Shown piece by piece: positions 8,916-19,229 of a DNA stretch of 64,000 bases (the first letter of the stretch is position 1; each line of letters starts with the position of its first letter). Source of the DNA: Longimicrobiales bacterium (lineage in GTDB: Bacteria; Gemmatimonadota; Gemmatimonadetes; Longimicrobiales; Gaopeijiaceae); NCBI GenBank assembly GCA_951828585.1, contig OX639991.1, positions 558,001 through 622,000 of the forward strand, in the 5' to 3' direction. The translations under genes were made by a program, and so were the position numbers. The notes beneath the pieces were generated by a model, which made no database searches, was not told the DNA's origin, and saw only the letters and a list, made by a program, of their open reading frames with translations.

Positions 8916-10949
8916 CTACATCCCCCCGCCAGTCCGCAGAGCATCGATCCGAATGGCCGTCTGGTGCTCGTACCCGTTTTCCTCGAACCCCTCGCGTCTG
9001 TACTGGATAAGGCCGTCGGGGTCCAGGAAGAAGGTGGTCGGGTAGCCGAGGATCTCGAAGTCCACCGCTTTGCCTTCGTTGTCAAGGAGGACCGGGAAGG
9101 TGTAGCCGTTCTCCGCGAGGTACTCCTTCAAGCCCTCGCGGGGGGAGCCCGCCGTCGCGACGGTGAGGAACACGACCTCGTCGTCGTCTTCGTACTTCTC
9201 CAGCAGCTTCACGAAGTGCGGGAATTCGGCCAGGCAGGGCCCGCACCAGGTTGCCCAGAACTTGAGGACGACGACCTTGCCGGTGAGGTCGCGGAGCGCC
9301 CACTCGACATCGTTCTGGTCGGGTAGGGCGAGGTCGGGAGGATCCAGTTCGAGACGCGCGCCGAGGGCCCGTGCTTCCAGCTCCGCCTGCACAACGGGTT
9401 GCCGCACCGCCAGTCGTTCGTCGACGACCTCGACCGGCAGACCGGCGGCTGCGGCGGCCTCCTCGGCGGTCCGGCGCCAGCCTCCACCGTGGGCGAGCGC
9501 CTCCACGAGCATGTCGAGTCCCCGCTCCGGCTGGCCGGTGCGCACGAGGTGTCGGCCGAACTGCGCGAGCGTCTGGCTGCCCGGAGACTCCGTCGCAAGC
9601 TCCTCGAACAACTCGCCCGCCGCTTCGGTCTCGCCCAGCTGAGCGAGCGCGCGCGCTTGAAGGACGCGTGCCGAGGCGATCACGGACTGCCTGGAACTCT
9701 CCCGGGCCTCGCCACGGCTTCCGGCATAGAGATAGCCCGGGCGGTCGGCGCGTAGCGCTTCCTCCAGGTTGATGGCCTCCTCCAGTACCCTCTGCGGTTC
9801 GATTCCGTAGTGGAGCAAACGGCTCAGCGATGAAGTGGGCGCCACGTTCTGCCAGGCGATCTCGTCCATGACGGCCTCAAAGAGGGGTTCTGCGTACTCC
9901 GGTGCGAGCCCTGGTCGGCGCGGCTCCGCCGCCATCGATCGGGATTCGTCGCCCGGCGCCGGTTCGTCGGCCATGGCTTGATCGGCCATCGCCCTGACGA
10001 GCGACTCGCGGCGGTTTACCCAGGCGCCGCGGTGGCTCAGCGTCGACGACTCCATGCCCTCTTCCACGATTCGCATTGCCTGGTCCATGTCCTCCGCGGC
10101 CCCCGGGCCGCCGCGGGGAATCTGAAACTTGAGGACCAGATCCCAGTAGCGCAGGTCGTCCGCCAGGACTCCGCGGTCCGGAGCCGCCAGCAGCCGCGAG
10201 AGCCAGATGTCCTTGTTGGCCGTCAGCTCCTTCGCCAACTGGACATCCGCCTGCGCGCCCAACCAGAGGTAATCGTAGCCCGCCGCCAGCCGGTAGAGGA
10301 TCGGCGCCGCGATCTCGGCGTTGTCCCTGTTCCTCTCGGCCAGAGCGTCTAGCTCCGCGCGCATCGAGTCCTTCAGGACCTGGCTTCGGTCACCCTCCTG
10401 CAGTTCCGCAAGCGCCAACTGCGCTTCCCCCAGGTGCTGGAGAAATACGGGATTGTCGGCCTCCGATTCACGACGGTCGTTGAGAACGGCATGGTATGCT
10501 TCCAACTGCCCCACGTCCGCCGCCGCATCCTGCGCGTTGTCGTAGAGTCCCGGTCGCCGGCTCGCGTTTCGCAGTGCGTCGGGAAGGAGTTGCATCAGCT
10601 TTTCGCCGTACCTGCGATCCGTCTCGAAGATGCCCGCCCAGCGCAGCGCATGGAAGTAGCCGTCCCACGCCGCCGCGTTCGCCGGCTCGAGTTCGAGGAC
10701 GCGCTCCCAGACCTCGGCCGCCTTCGCATACAGTTGGAAGTAGGTGGCCATCTCGGCGTACCGGGAATGCGCCTCCGCGTCTTCAGGCATGGCCGTGCGG
10801 GCCGAATCGAAGCGGTGCATCGCGCGCTCGAAGCGGATGGCGTCAACGTCGGCGGCCGCGTCGACCATGAGGTCGGAATGGGGGCGGATGTCGGCGCACG
10901 CGGACGCGAGGGTGAGGGCGGTCAAGGTAGGGAGGACGGGGTTTTTCAT
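8916..10949 (-). CDS. Exported TPR-repeat protein with C-terminal TlpA-like thioredoxin domain
   Basis: The 677-residue protein has a signal peptide with a possible lipobox (LTLASAC). A long helical region contains TPR-like repeats (YAKAAEVWERVLELEPANAA near residue 75). A C-terminal redoxin domain (about residues 545-670) contains KFWATWCGPCLAEFPHF with the CxxC motif and the cis-Pro strand GYPTTFFLDPDG. Such domains reduce or isomerise disulfides outside the cytoplasm; the TPR part probably binds a partner. Its ATG overlaps the stop of the Rpn-like gene by four bases, so the two genes share a transcript. Confidence 0.85.
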   Translation of the reverse strand: MKNPVLPTLTALTLASACADIRPHSDLMVDAAADVDAIRFERAMHRFDSARTAMPEDAEAHSRYAEMATYFQLYAKAAEVWERVLELEPANAAAWDGYFHALRWAGIFETDRRYGEKLMQLLPDALRNASRRPGLYDNAQDAAADVGQLEAYHAVLNDRRESEADNPVFLQHLGEAQLALAELQEGDRSQVLKDSMRAELDALAERNRDNAEIAAPILYRLAAGYDYLWLGAQADVQLAKELTANKDIWLSRLLAAPDRGVLADDLRYWDLVLKFQIPRGGPGAAEDMDQAMRIVEEGMESSTLSHRGAWVNRRESLVRAMADQAMADEPAPGDESRSMAAEPRRPGLAPEYAEPLFEAVMDEIAWQNVAPTSSLSRLLHYGIEPQRVLEEAINLEEALRADRPGYLYAGSRGEARESSRQSVIASARVLQARALAQLGETEAAGELFEELATESPGSQTLAQFGRHLVRTGQPERGLDMLVEALAHGGGWRRTAEEAAAAAGLPVEVVDERLAVRQPVVQAELEARALGARLELDPPDLALPDQNDVEWALRDLTGKVVVLKFWATWCGPCLAEFPHFVKLLEKYEDDDEVVFLTVATAGSPREGLKEYLAENGYTFPVLLDNEGKAVDFEILGYPTTFFLDPDGLIQYRREGFEENGYEHQTAIRIDALRTGGGM

Positions 10950-12046
10950 GGGGCTGCCTTCGTGAGGTTCGTTCCCACGCGAGCGAACAGCTCCGCGTCG
11001 CTGTCACAATCCATGATCGCGTCGGCTACCTCAGCAAGCTGTTCCGGATCCGCCATGTCATCCAGGACCCGGGACAGTTGCTCCGCGGTCTGCGCTCCGA
11101 ACTTCCTCGTCGCCAGACGCCCCACGAGCGCCCGCCCTTCAGCGCGCCCGCGCTCCAGACCCTGCTCCAGACCCTTCTGGATACCATCCCGGTGAACCTG
11201 CTCCCGCATCTCCCTGACTCTCTCGTACATCGTCTCATCCTCCGTCAACGTCTGCATCTTTGCCAACTCCTCTTTGGGAATCTGCCACGCTTCCGCGGCA
11301 CCCGCCACCCACGAAAACAACGCCTTGCGGAGCTCGGCGAACCCCGCCCCCCGAAACCGGCCGGTCAGATCCCGCATGACACGCTGCAGGTTCTCGGGCG
11401 AGGGTTCCCGCTCCATCTTGCCGAGCGAGGTCACCAGATCCGTTGATGGCGGATCTTGCGCGCCGATCCTCTGCAGGTCGAGCAGGAGAAACTGCGCCCG
11501 CGGCAGAAAGCGCGCCAGCTGCGTCGGCACCCGGGCTATGAGCTCCGAGATGTCCGTTGAAGCTCGCCAGCGGGCCTGGCCGTTGTAGATCGTGACCGGC
11601 AGGACCGGCGGCAGCTTGTCGCTTGCCTTCAGTTCCCTTCGACGGACCAATTCTTCGTAGGTAAGACAGATGTAAGTCAGAATGCGAAGAGCCATGAAGT
11701 AGTCGCTCTCCGACTGGAATTCGAGAAGGATCAGCAGGTAGAGCCAACTGCCCCGAAAACGAATCTTCCAGAGCAGATCGACCTGGCGCTGAACCAGGCC
11801 GCCGCTGATGCGGTCGGTCGGAAGGGCCTCGAGCGTGCCGAAGTCGAGTTCGTCGGCGAGATCCTCGCCCACGAAGTTGCGGACCAGTTCTTCGACCGCC
11901 GCGCGCTGGGAGAAGATGAACTTGTAGGTCTCGTCGTGTTTGCGGGCCAATCCGGGCTCCGGCGAGGGGTGTTTGCGTGATGGCAGGAGTTGGGCGGACA
12001 CGGCGCCGCCTGCCATCTGAAGTATCGGTTGGTCCATGGGGCTCAT
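10946..12046 (-). CDS. Rpn/PD-(D/E)XK transposase-like nuclease with DUF4351-type C-terminus
   Basis: I place the start at the ATG at 12046 (MSPMDQPILQ), because the frame upstream of it reads as arginine-rich non-coding sequence. The protein is about 366 residues. The N-terminal half has HDETYKFIFSQRAAVEELVRNF and QVDLLWKIRF...YLLILLEFQS, a pattern of the Rpn family of recombination-promoting nucleases, with D in VDLLW and E-Q in LLEFQS as likely metal ligands. The C-terminus has a repeated EQGLERGRAEGRA linker and a DUF4351-like helical tail. An 18-bp dyad pair lies about 180 bases upstream. Confidence 0.75.
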   Translation of the reverse strand: MSPMDQPILQMAGGAVSAQLLPSRKHPSPEPGLARKHDETYKFIFSQRAAVEELVRNFVGEDLADELDFGTLEALPTDRISGGLVQRQVDLLWKIRFRGSWLYLLILLEFQSESDYFMALRILTYICLTYEELVRRRELKASDKLPPVLPVTIYNGQARWRASTDISELIARVPTQLARFLPRAQFLLLDLQRIGAQDPPSTDLVTSLGKMEREPSPENLQRVMRDLTGRFRGAGFAELRKALFSWVAGAAEAWQIPKEELAKMQTLTEDETMYERVREMREQVHRDGIQKGLEQGLERGRAEGRALVGRLATRKFGAQTAEQLSRVLDDMADPEQLAEVADAIMDCDSDAELFARVGTNLTKAAP

Positions 12047-12223
12047 ACATGGTGAAATGGGACGCCCCGGGAGACCTGGGCCCAGTCGGGGACGGTGAGT
12101 CCGCCCGCGCCGTAGACCTCGGGGAAAGTCGGTGGTCAGGGGGTGACGCACACGACGCCGACCGCGCCGGACCCCAGCGCGGCGAGCGCGGCCATCGCAG
12201 TGGGGGTGGTAGCCATCCACGAC

Positions 12224-12262
12224 AGTAAAGCGAAGTTTACTGTTTGGAAAGTGGAGTTTACA
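12224..12262. promoter_or_regulatory. Tandem 18-bp dyads with 21-bp period, site 1
   Basis: AGTAAAGCGAAGTTTACT (12224-12241) is separated by GTT from TGGAAAGTGGAGTTTACA (12245-12262). Each is a dyad with 6-base arms and a 6-base centre; the first has perfect arms. It lies just after the 3' end of P5 and upstream of the Rpn-like gene. Three related tandem sites occur in the window. The most likely role is binding of a repressor on one DNA face. Confidence 0.6.
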
Positions 12263-12271
12263 AAATTGTTC

Positions 12272-14130
12272 TCACGAAGCGTCCCCCACCAGTTCGTACA
12301 CCACGACATTCTCCACATCCATGTCGTCCAGCTGGACGCCGAGCACGAGCCCACCGGCCACGTCCAGGATCCGGAACCGCGGTGGAGCCTCAACCGTGCC
12401 CAGCCACTCGCCGTCGGCGGAGATGACGGTGTAGTGTGGTGTGCCCTCGGTCTCGTCGCCAGGCCGGTAGGATGGCAACCACACCCTGCCCTCGGAGTCG
12501 CCGAAAGGGGTGGTGAAGAGAGGCATCGGATCGCCGAGGACCGCCCGGTACCGGGCCATGTTGTCATTGGTCATGCGTTCGATGTCGGCCTCCCCCGCGC
12601 CCGGGTTGGCCAATCGGTTTCCCGCCCGGAATCCCTCCTCGATACCTTCGAGCAGCTCCTCGGTCGGGGGAGCCGCCGCGGTCTGCCAGCGCACGATCTG
12701 AGTGACGGTTCCGTCGGGACGATGCCAGGTGACCTGCGGCCGGTCGGAGCGTGCGTAGACGAATTGACCGGCGGCGACCGCAACCCAGCCGGCCGCCCCG
12801 ATCGGGTTCCACCGCATTCCCGGAGGAGCCCGCGCGAGCAGGTCGTAGGACACGACCGTGTCGACGATGCCGGTTTCCATGTCGAATACGGCCATATGCC
12901 CCGGAAGCCACTCCTCTTCGAAGTCGGGTGTGAGCGAATTCGCGGTTCCCAGCAGCTGTCCGGATGCGCCGACCCCCAAGACGCTCAGCCCGTCCGCGTG
13001 CCGGATGTCCACCGTGCGTTCGACCGAACCGCCGGCGAAGATGGTAAGGCGGTCCAGGAATATGTCGACCGCCAGAAACCTGTCCTGCTCCAGCGCGAAC
13101 GTGGCCCCCACGTAGCTCACGTCTCCCGGTCCCTCCACGACGACGCTGTGAGCATCCGTTTCGCCTCTCAGCAACCCGAGGACGAGCCCGCCGGCCACAT
13201 CGAGGATGCGAACCCTCGGCGGGGCCCCGACCGTGCCCAGCCACTCGCCCTCGGCCGAAATCACCGTGTAGTCCGGCACGTCGAAGCGCCAGCTTCCCGG
13301 TCGGTAGGCAGGCAGCCAAACCCGCCCCTCGGCGTCGCCGATGGGGTCATTGAAGAGGGGCATCGGGTACCCGAGGGCGGCGCGATAGGGGGCCAGGTCG
13401 GACGCGGTGATTCGCTCGATGTCGGCTTCCGACGCGCCGGGGTTGGCCCTCCGATTGCCGACTCGATATATGGCCTCCAGACCTTCCAGCACCTCCTCTG
13501 TCAGCGGAGCCGGCTCGGCCTGCCATCGGACGATCTGCGCTATTGTGCCGTCCGGCAGCCGCCACGTGATCTCGGGCCTGTCGGTCCGGGTGTAGACGAA
13601 TTGACCGTTCGCAACCGTGACCTGGCCATCCGCTGCTATCGGGTTCCACGCGGCTCCGGCGGTGAGGCGAGACAGGTGATCGTAGGAGGCAATCGTGTCC
13701 AGCGCGCCTGTGTCCATGTCGAAACGGGCCATGTGCCCGGGGAGCCAATCCTCCTCAAAGCCCCAAGAAAACACCCCGGTGGTCAGCAGCAGGTGGCCGG
13801 AGGAACCGATTCCCCGCACCCCAAGGCCATTCGCGGTCCGTATATTCACGGTGCGGGCGACCGAACCACCGACGAAAAGGGTCACGCGGCCCAGGTTGCG
13901 ATTGGCAACCATGATACTGTCCTCACCCAGCGCGTACACGGCGCTGACCGAGTTGTAGTCGCCCGGTCCTTCTCCCTGCCAGTCCAGCACATCATGCGTC
14001 GTACCGTCTTGGCTCAACACGACCAGCTCGATGTTGTGTGCATCGGCGACAACGGCCCCACCGTCGGCGAGCAGGGTACCCGCGTGGATGTAGCGGAACC
14101 GGTAGTCGCCCGGGCCGGCGCCGCCCGGTC
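12272..14130 (-). pseudogene. P5: two propeller genes fused in frame, 5' end lost
   Basis: The open frame contains two copies of one propeller type. Copy 1 runs from about 14130 (GDYRFRYIHAGTLLADGG) through GEGPGDYNSV to IRILDVAGGLVLG...DAHSVVV. It passes near 13130 directly into EGPGDVSYVGATFALEQDR, the middle of copy 2, which runs to ENVVVYELVGDAS. Copy 2 therefore lacks its signal peptide and first blades. Copy 1 also lacks its signal peptide and abuts the broken M56 gene. P10 is the closest relative. The frame is open for about 600 codons, but export signals are absent, so I treat it as non-functional. Confidence 0.75.
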
Positions 14131-14827
14131 GTGGGCAAAGCCGGAGGGGTTGCCAGAACCGTCCTCAACCTCTTCTCCAGCCGCCTCGAATCCAGGCAAC
14201 TGTCAGCCGTGCTCGCCAGCGCCGGTGCCCGCGGGATCGGCACAACCGACATGACCTCGACCACGCCCAGCAGCGACCTGGCGTACCGGTCTCGCGTCAA
14301 CCTCGAAGCGGAGACAGCGAGGATATCGCAGCTCGACTCCTCCGAGGACCTCATTCTGCGCTTCACCCACCAAGCGACCGGATTCCACCAGTAGGCCGAG
14401 CACGCCAGCAGTTCCACCCCTCGCACCAGGTAGTTCCGGCGCCGCACGTGGGCCAGTTCATGCGCCAGCACCGCGCGAAGCTCCGTCTCGTCGAGTTCGG
14501 CGAGGAACACCGAAGGAATCAGGATCCGGACGCGGCCGCCCGCCCACCACACCAGAGGACGCAAGCGCGCACCGGTCGCGTAGACTCCAGGCACTCGCTG
14601 CAAGCCCAGCGTGTCGCCGATTTCAGCCGCGAGCCGTTGCAACTGTGGGGCCGACCGGGCGGCCCTGGTAAGCATTCGCTGAAAACGCACCGTCCGCAGC
14701 ACGGTCCACGCGAAGAAGCCAGCAGAGCCGATAAGCCACAAGAGCGCCGCCAGCGGCTTTCCGTTCTGCGCGAGCCAACCCTTGGGGCCAGCTTCGTGGC
14801 GCCGATCTGGAGCAGGATATCAGTCAT
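14131..14827 (-). pseudogene. Broken M56 (BlaR1-like) membrane metallopeptidase gene
   Basis: The ATG at 14827 overlaps the blaI stop (ATGA). It reads MTDILLQIGATKLA and then loses frame. The frame resumes at KGWLAQNGKPLAALLWLIG, so the early transmembrane region expected in this family is missing. The catalytic part is present: AVLAHELAHVRRRNYLVRGVEL with the HExxH zinc motif, and WWVKRRMRSSEESSCDILAV. After RLEKRLRTVLATPPALPTTG, near 14130, the sequence switches to propeller P5, so the sensor and C-terminal part are lost. Family members normally cleave BlaI-type repressors in response to a signal. Confidence 0.75.
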
Positions 14828-15195
14828 TTCCACTCCTCCAGAATCCTGCGGAGCCGTTCGATCTCCTCCTTCGGCAACCTGTCCGCCTCGAGCAATTGCG
14901 TGATAATCGGAACCACCGAGCCCCCGGTCAGCCGACCGGCGAGCGCATTGAGACGCTCACTCGCGTACTCCTCGCGGCTCGGGACCGCGAAGAACAGGTA
15001 AACACCCACGTCGCGGTTGCGCACCACGAAGCCTTTCCGCATCAGGCGTTGCAGCAGGCTCTGGACGGCGCCGTGCTGGGACCGGGCCGAGTCCGGGTAG
15101 AGTCGTTCGAGAATCTGGCGCGCGGACAGCCTGCCCTTCCGCCAGAGCAGCTCCATCACGGCCAGTTCGGAGTTCGGTATTCTCGGCAAGCCCAT
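14824..15195 (-). CDS. BlaI/MecI-family transcriptional repressor
   Basis: The start is the ATG at 15195 (MGLPRIPNSELAVMELLW), because the residues upstream do not resemble the family. The 123-residue protein shows the typical winged helix: ELAVMELLWRKGRLSARQIL, then SARSQHGAVQSLLQRLMRKGFVV and a C-terminal dimerisation helix (EEIERLRRILEEW). Such proteins dimerise on operators and are released when an M56 peptidase cuts them. The partner gene directly downstream is broken, so this repressor may no longer be inducible that way. Confidence 0.85.
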   Translation of the reverse strand: MGLPRIPNSELAVMELLWRKGRLSARQILERLYPDSARSQHGAVQSLLQRLMRKGFVVRNRDVGVYLFFAVPSREEYASERLNALAGRLTGGSVVPIITQLLEADRLPKEEIERLRRILEEWK

Positions 15196-15301
15196 GACTG
15201 TGTCTTCCGTGTTCCAGGATCTGATGGATACGGCAACTTGCCTTAAGACTACTACAGCTCGCCGTATTGCGTCAAGGGGACGGTTCCTGGAGGTTGGCTG
15301 C

Positions 15302-15341
15302 GCCAATCGATGTCGTCACGATGGACGGGCGATACCTCGGG
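15302..15341 (+). repeat. Orphan fragment of a P6-like propeller 3' region
   Basis: About 40 bases encoding [13 protein letters not shown] nearly repeat 16506-16545 inside P6. The fragment then breaks off into unrelated DNA (HKCPRF, stop). It lies upstream of intact P6, so a second P6-like gene once stood here and was mostly deleted. Confidence 0.7.
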
Positions 15342-15456
15342 CGCTTTCATAAGTGCCCCCGATTTGCATGTAGCCTCGTGGATACGAAGTTCTTCGTGAA
15401 TCCGCTATCTTGAACGCGGTGGGAGGGTCTATAGTGCCAACAGGAGAAAATGCCCC

Positions 15457-16674
15457 ATGAAGAGAAGAGCAACGCATTCCAGCGTCGGAATCGTTTTCTG
15501 CAGCGTGGCGCTGGCAGCCGCGGCGCCAGCATCCCCCCAGGAAACCATCACCCTCCCCGGCGAGGACCGCTGGCTGGAGCCCCGGTTCGAGGAACTCTAC
15601 CGCGTCGGATCCCTGTCCGGTGCGGACTGGGAGCAGTTCGGCTCCATCCGCCGGGTCGCCTTCGATGAGGCGGGACAGTTATACGTTTTCGACAGTCAGG
15701 CCGACTACATCTTCGTGATAGCCCGGGGCGGCGAGCTGCGGCGCACAATCGGCGGGCGGGGCGATGGCCCGGGCGAGTTTCGCAACCCGGACGGGCTCGC
15801 GGTGATGCGCGACGGGAGGTTGGCGATCCTGGACACCGGCTACCCCGGGTATCACCTCTTCAACGCGGACGGGGAATACGAACGCAGGGTGCGCCTGCTG
15901 CCCGGGCCGGGCCGCATGATGCATATGGACTACCTGCCGTACCCCGGTGGCGACGCCGTCGTATCAGCGGTGGGAAGTCTGCCGCTGGTCATCCGGTTCT
16001 ACGATGGCGCGGATGACAAGTCGCACACGTGCCGGCCGGTCGAACGCCTCATCCTGACGGGCGACGTGGTGACGAGGGACACTGTCGCCGAGGGCTGGTT
16101 GCCGCCGGGCGGAGAGCCGGTGACCAGTGGTGAGCGGTCGGGGAAGGTCTTCGGGCCGAGGATGCTTCTGGGGGTGCTGCCGGACGGGAGCGTGGCCTTC
16201 TCAGACTCGTCGGCTTACGCAATCAGGATTGCACGACCGGGCACCGGTGTGTGGCGTGTGCTGAGACGCCCGCTTCGGCCCATCCCGGTAACGAACCGGA
16301 TGATCGATGCCGAGAAGAATCGTCAGCTGGCGAGGCTCGACAAATCGGAGGGGTCGATGCATCCAACCCTCATCCGGATGGGGCGCGAGCGAGTCGCCAA
16401 ACTGGAATTCTTCGAAGAAGTCTCGATCCTTCGTGAAATGAAGACGGGCTGGAGCGGCGAAATCTGGGTGCAGAGGCGTGGGGAGGAGCCGCTCGACGAT
16501 GAGGGGCCAATCGATGTCGTGACTATGGACGGGCGATACCTCGGGAGCTTTCGGGTCGGCACCATTCAGCTGCCTTCCGCTTTCGGCCCGGACGGCCTGG
16601 TGGCATTCATCGAGATGGACGAGCTCGGGGTGAACACGGTGGTCGTGAAGAGACTGCCGGAGACGTTGAAGTGA
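15457..16674 (+). CDS. P6: exported six-bladed beta-propeller protein
   Basis: The 405-residue protein begins [23 protein letters not shown], a Sec signal with cleavage probably after AAAAPASPQ and no lipobox. Blades include [39 protein letters not shown] and [12 protein letters not shown]. The end reads [20 protein letters not shown]. The ATG follows CAGGAGAA. Its end overlaps the nominal start of P7. Relatives are the orphan fragment at 15302 and a fragment in P11. Confidence 0.8.
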   Translation: MKRRATHSSVGIVFCSVALAAAAPASPQETITLPGEDRWLEPRFEELYRVGSLSGADWEQFGSIRRVAFDEAGQLYVFDSQADYIFVIARGGELRRTIGGRGDGPGEFRNPDGLAVMRDGRLAILDTGYPGYHLFNADGEYERRVRLLPGPGRMMHMDYLPYPGGDAVVSAVGSLPLVIRFYDGADDKSHTCRPVERLILTGDVVTRDTVAEGWLPPGGEPVTSGERSGKVFGPRMLLGVLPDGSVAFSDSSAYAIRIARPGTGVWRVLRRPLRPIPVTNRMIDAEKNRQLARLDKSEGSMHPTLIRMGRERVAKLEFFEEVSILREMKTGWSGEIWVQRRGEEPLDDEGPIDVVTMDGRYLGSFRVGTIQLPSAFGPDGLVAFIEMDELGVNTVVVKRLPETLK

Positions 16675-17823
16675 GCGGAGCAGCTTTTCGGAATGTAAAG
16701 CGGAAATTACATATTGGAAAGTGTCGTTTACATAGTAAGTCCCCAATTTGCCTGTCCCTCCTGCCAACAACGATCCTCTTCACCCTCGCAGCCTGCGCCG
16801 ACAACCCCGACGATTTCTCAACCCCCGAGCCACAGTCCCAACTGCGAGACAGCGCCGGCATCCAGATCGTCGAGAACTCCCGCCCCGCTGACGGCTCGCG
16901 GCTGGACTGGCGCATCGGACCGGAGCCGGCGATCTCGATCGGCGTGCTGGAGGGCGAGGACCCCTACATGCTCTTCGGCGTACGGGACGCGGCAATGTTG
17001 CCTGACGGGCGGATCGTCGTGGTGAACGCCGGCACCATGGAGCTGAGGGTCTTCGACGCTCTGGGAACTCACCTGGCGACCTGGGGCGGAAGGGGCGAAG
17101 GGCCGGGAGAGTTTCGCAATCTTGTTCGCGTCGAACCCTTCCCGGGTGACTCGATCGTCGCCTGGGAGTGGCTGGCGAAGAGCATGAGCGTGTTCGATTC
17201 GCAAGGAAATTTCGTTCGGACAATCCGCCTGGCGAGAAGTCTCGACGATCGCCATGACCTGGGCCCGGTGACGGTCCTGCGCGACGGCACGATTCTGGCC
17301 AGCCAGGACCCGATCTCCGTCGACCCCGTCGTGGTTGAACTCTGGGATGGGGACGGAGAGCTTCGGAATTCCCTGGGAACACACCCCGGTTCGGAGCGGC
17401 ACTTCATCCAATCATTCACCAGAATGTACTTCCCGAAAACCTTCGGCCGGACCCTTGAACTGGGCTCCTGGGGCGAACACGCCGTCGTCAGCGGGACCGA
17501 CCGATACGAAATGAAGGCGTTTTCGACGAACGGCACGCTGGCGCGGATCGTCCGTGCCGGTAGGCGAGCACCTCCCGGCCTTTTCTTCCATCATGTCCGA
17601 TGCCCTGGAACACCTCTGGGTCGAGGAATACGAAGCCCCCGGGGAAGAGCGCCCGGGCGTACTCTGGACCGTCTTCGATCCCGAAGGGCGGGTGCTGGGG
17701 TTCGTCGAAACACCGGAACAGTTGGAGATCTACGAGATCGGAGGGGACTACATTCTGGGCAAGGCGGTGAGCGAGGAGCTTGAGGTGGAGTCGGTACAGG
17801 TGTGGCCGCTGGAGCGGCGATGA
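16671..17823 (+). pseudogene. P7: beta-propeller lipoprotein gene with internal deletion and frameshift
   Basis: A GTG at 16671 opens the frame, but the first 30 codons run through the operator-like dyads, so the true start is unclear. A lipoprotein signal follows (TTILFTLAAC), then LRDSAGIQIVENSRPADGSRL, GGRGEGPGEFRNL and down to GTLARIVR near 17556. Here intact paralogues have about 60 more residues. The sequence instead shifts frame directly to PVGEHLPAFSSIMSDALEHLWVEEYE and FDPEGRVLGFVETPEQLEIYE, ending VWPLERR at 17823. Both ends survive; the middle of the last blades is gone. Confidence 0.8.
16694..16732. promoter_or_regulatory. Tandem 18-bp dyads with 21-bp period, site 2
   Basis: TGTAAAGCGGAAATTACA (16694-16711), spacer TAT, then TGGAAAGTGTCGTTTACA (16715-16732). 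It lies between the end of P6 and the signal-peptide codons of P7. The second dyad differs at few positions from the second dyad of site 1. Confidence 0.6.
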
Positions 17824-17866
17824 TTGCACGGTTTGGCGTCTCGGCCGGTTGTAGTGGTGGAACGGG
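17824..17866 (+). promoter_or_regulatory. Shared upstream element, copy B (before P8)
   Basis: TTGCACGGTTTGGCGTCTC...GGTTGTAGTGGTGGAACGGG begins one base after the P7 stop and about 150 bases before P8. The match continues into GCCCGAATCC, as in copy C. Confidence 0.5.
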
Positions 17867-17974
17867 CCCGAATCCGGTGCTAGAGCTTTCCGCCGATTGG
17901 CGGAACACCGGGATGCCGGGGCAATCCGTTTCCGGGATTCACCATTCCCAATCACAATCACAGGAAGTGGCACA

Positions 17975-19229
17975 TTGAAGATCCCGTCGCTGAGGTTCCT
18001 GGCTGGGGCTGCAGCGCCGTTCCTGGCCGACCGCCCCCGTCGTTCCAAACTCACGCGGCTCGTGGCCGCTGTCTTCTTTGGGGGACTCGTAGCCCCAGGC
18101 CTACCGACCGCCTTGGCCGGGGGACAGGAGACGCCGGTGCGCACATTGCGTGCGAGCACCGAACCCGTCCTCTCCATCGGCCCTGGCCAAGGGGTGGATT
18201 CGCCCTACGAACTCTTTCAGGTGGATGGAGCGATGCGTCTTCCCGACGGCAGTGTCGTGGTGATGGTCCGAGGCCACTACGAGGTACGCAGATTCGGGCC
18301 GGACGGCACCCACCTGTGGAGTAGGGGGCGTCATGGCGAAGGCCCGGGGGAGTTCGAGTTTCCGGTACTGCTGACCACCTGCTCAAGCGACAACCGGATC
18401 GTCATCTACGACCGTTCCCAATACCGGGTGACCATCCTGGACAACGATGGCGAGCTGGTGGACGACTACCTCTTCGATTTCGGAGACCGGACACCCTATA
18501 TCCTGATCAAGTGTGCTCCGTCGGGGCGGATGGTCTTCACTCCATACGCAGACCAAAGTCAGATGCCGGACCGTGAGGGTCCCTACCGATGGGTTGCGGA
18601 TATCGTCTACCACGACGGTGAGGGGTCGAGTCCCCGAGTATTTCGCCAGGGGATCCCCGGGGCCGACCGGATGCTGTATTTCCTGCATGGCGTGCCGTCC
18701 ACTGCGTTGCCGCTGACGTGGGGACGCGCCCTGTCCATTGCCGCGACCGACGAAGGCGCCTGGATCGGAACGGCCGACAGTCTCGTGATCGAACTCGTTG
18801 ACTGGACAGGAACCACGATCGACCGGATTCGGTGGGATGGCCCCGACCTCGAGGTCACGGACGACCACCTTGACGCCTATCGCGACGAGTTGTACGAGGC
18901 ATACCGAAACCAGGGACGTGAGGATTGGCAGCAACGGTTCAATAGGATGTGGGAGGGTCGGCGTCCCAACTTGCCGACCAGGTTTCCCGCCTACACCGAT
19001 CTCATCCTCGCCGATGGCTTTGATCTGGGTGCGGCACTTTCGCCCACCCGGGCAGACGGACCAACACTGGCGGGGCTTCGACGACGATGGGACTCATGTC
19101 GCCACGATGTTCCTGCCAAGCCGCATGAAGGTCCAGGACCTCGGATCCGATTGGGTTCTGGCCGTCCTGACCGGCCCGCTTGGAATTGAGCGGCTGGTCG
19201 TCCATCAACTTGAGAGGAACGAGCCATGA
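17975..19229 (+). pseudogene. P8: beta-propeller gene with a late frameshift
   Basis: The likely start is TTG at 17975 behind CAGGAAG (LKIPSLRFLAGAAAP). A second hydrophobic stretch near AAVFFGGLVAPGLPTALAGG could be the cleavable signal. Blades include MRLPDGSVVVMVRGHYEVRR and GRHGEGPGEFEFPVLL. Near 19030 the frame is lost. The correct C-terminus continues in another frame (WVRHFRPPG, DDDGTHVATMFLPSRM, LGSDWVLAVL) to LVVHQLERNEP, stop at 19229. That stop overlaps the ATG of P9, which supports this frame as ancestral. A single missing base would explain it, so a sequencing error is possible. Confidence 0.75.

Noticed and set aside
14038-14254. Plus-strand open frame of about 700 codons across 12143-14254
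   Set aside because: It is the shadow of P5 and the M56 remnant on the minus strand. The opposite frame has clear family motifs.
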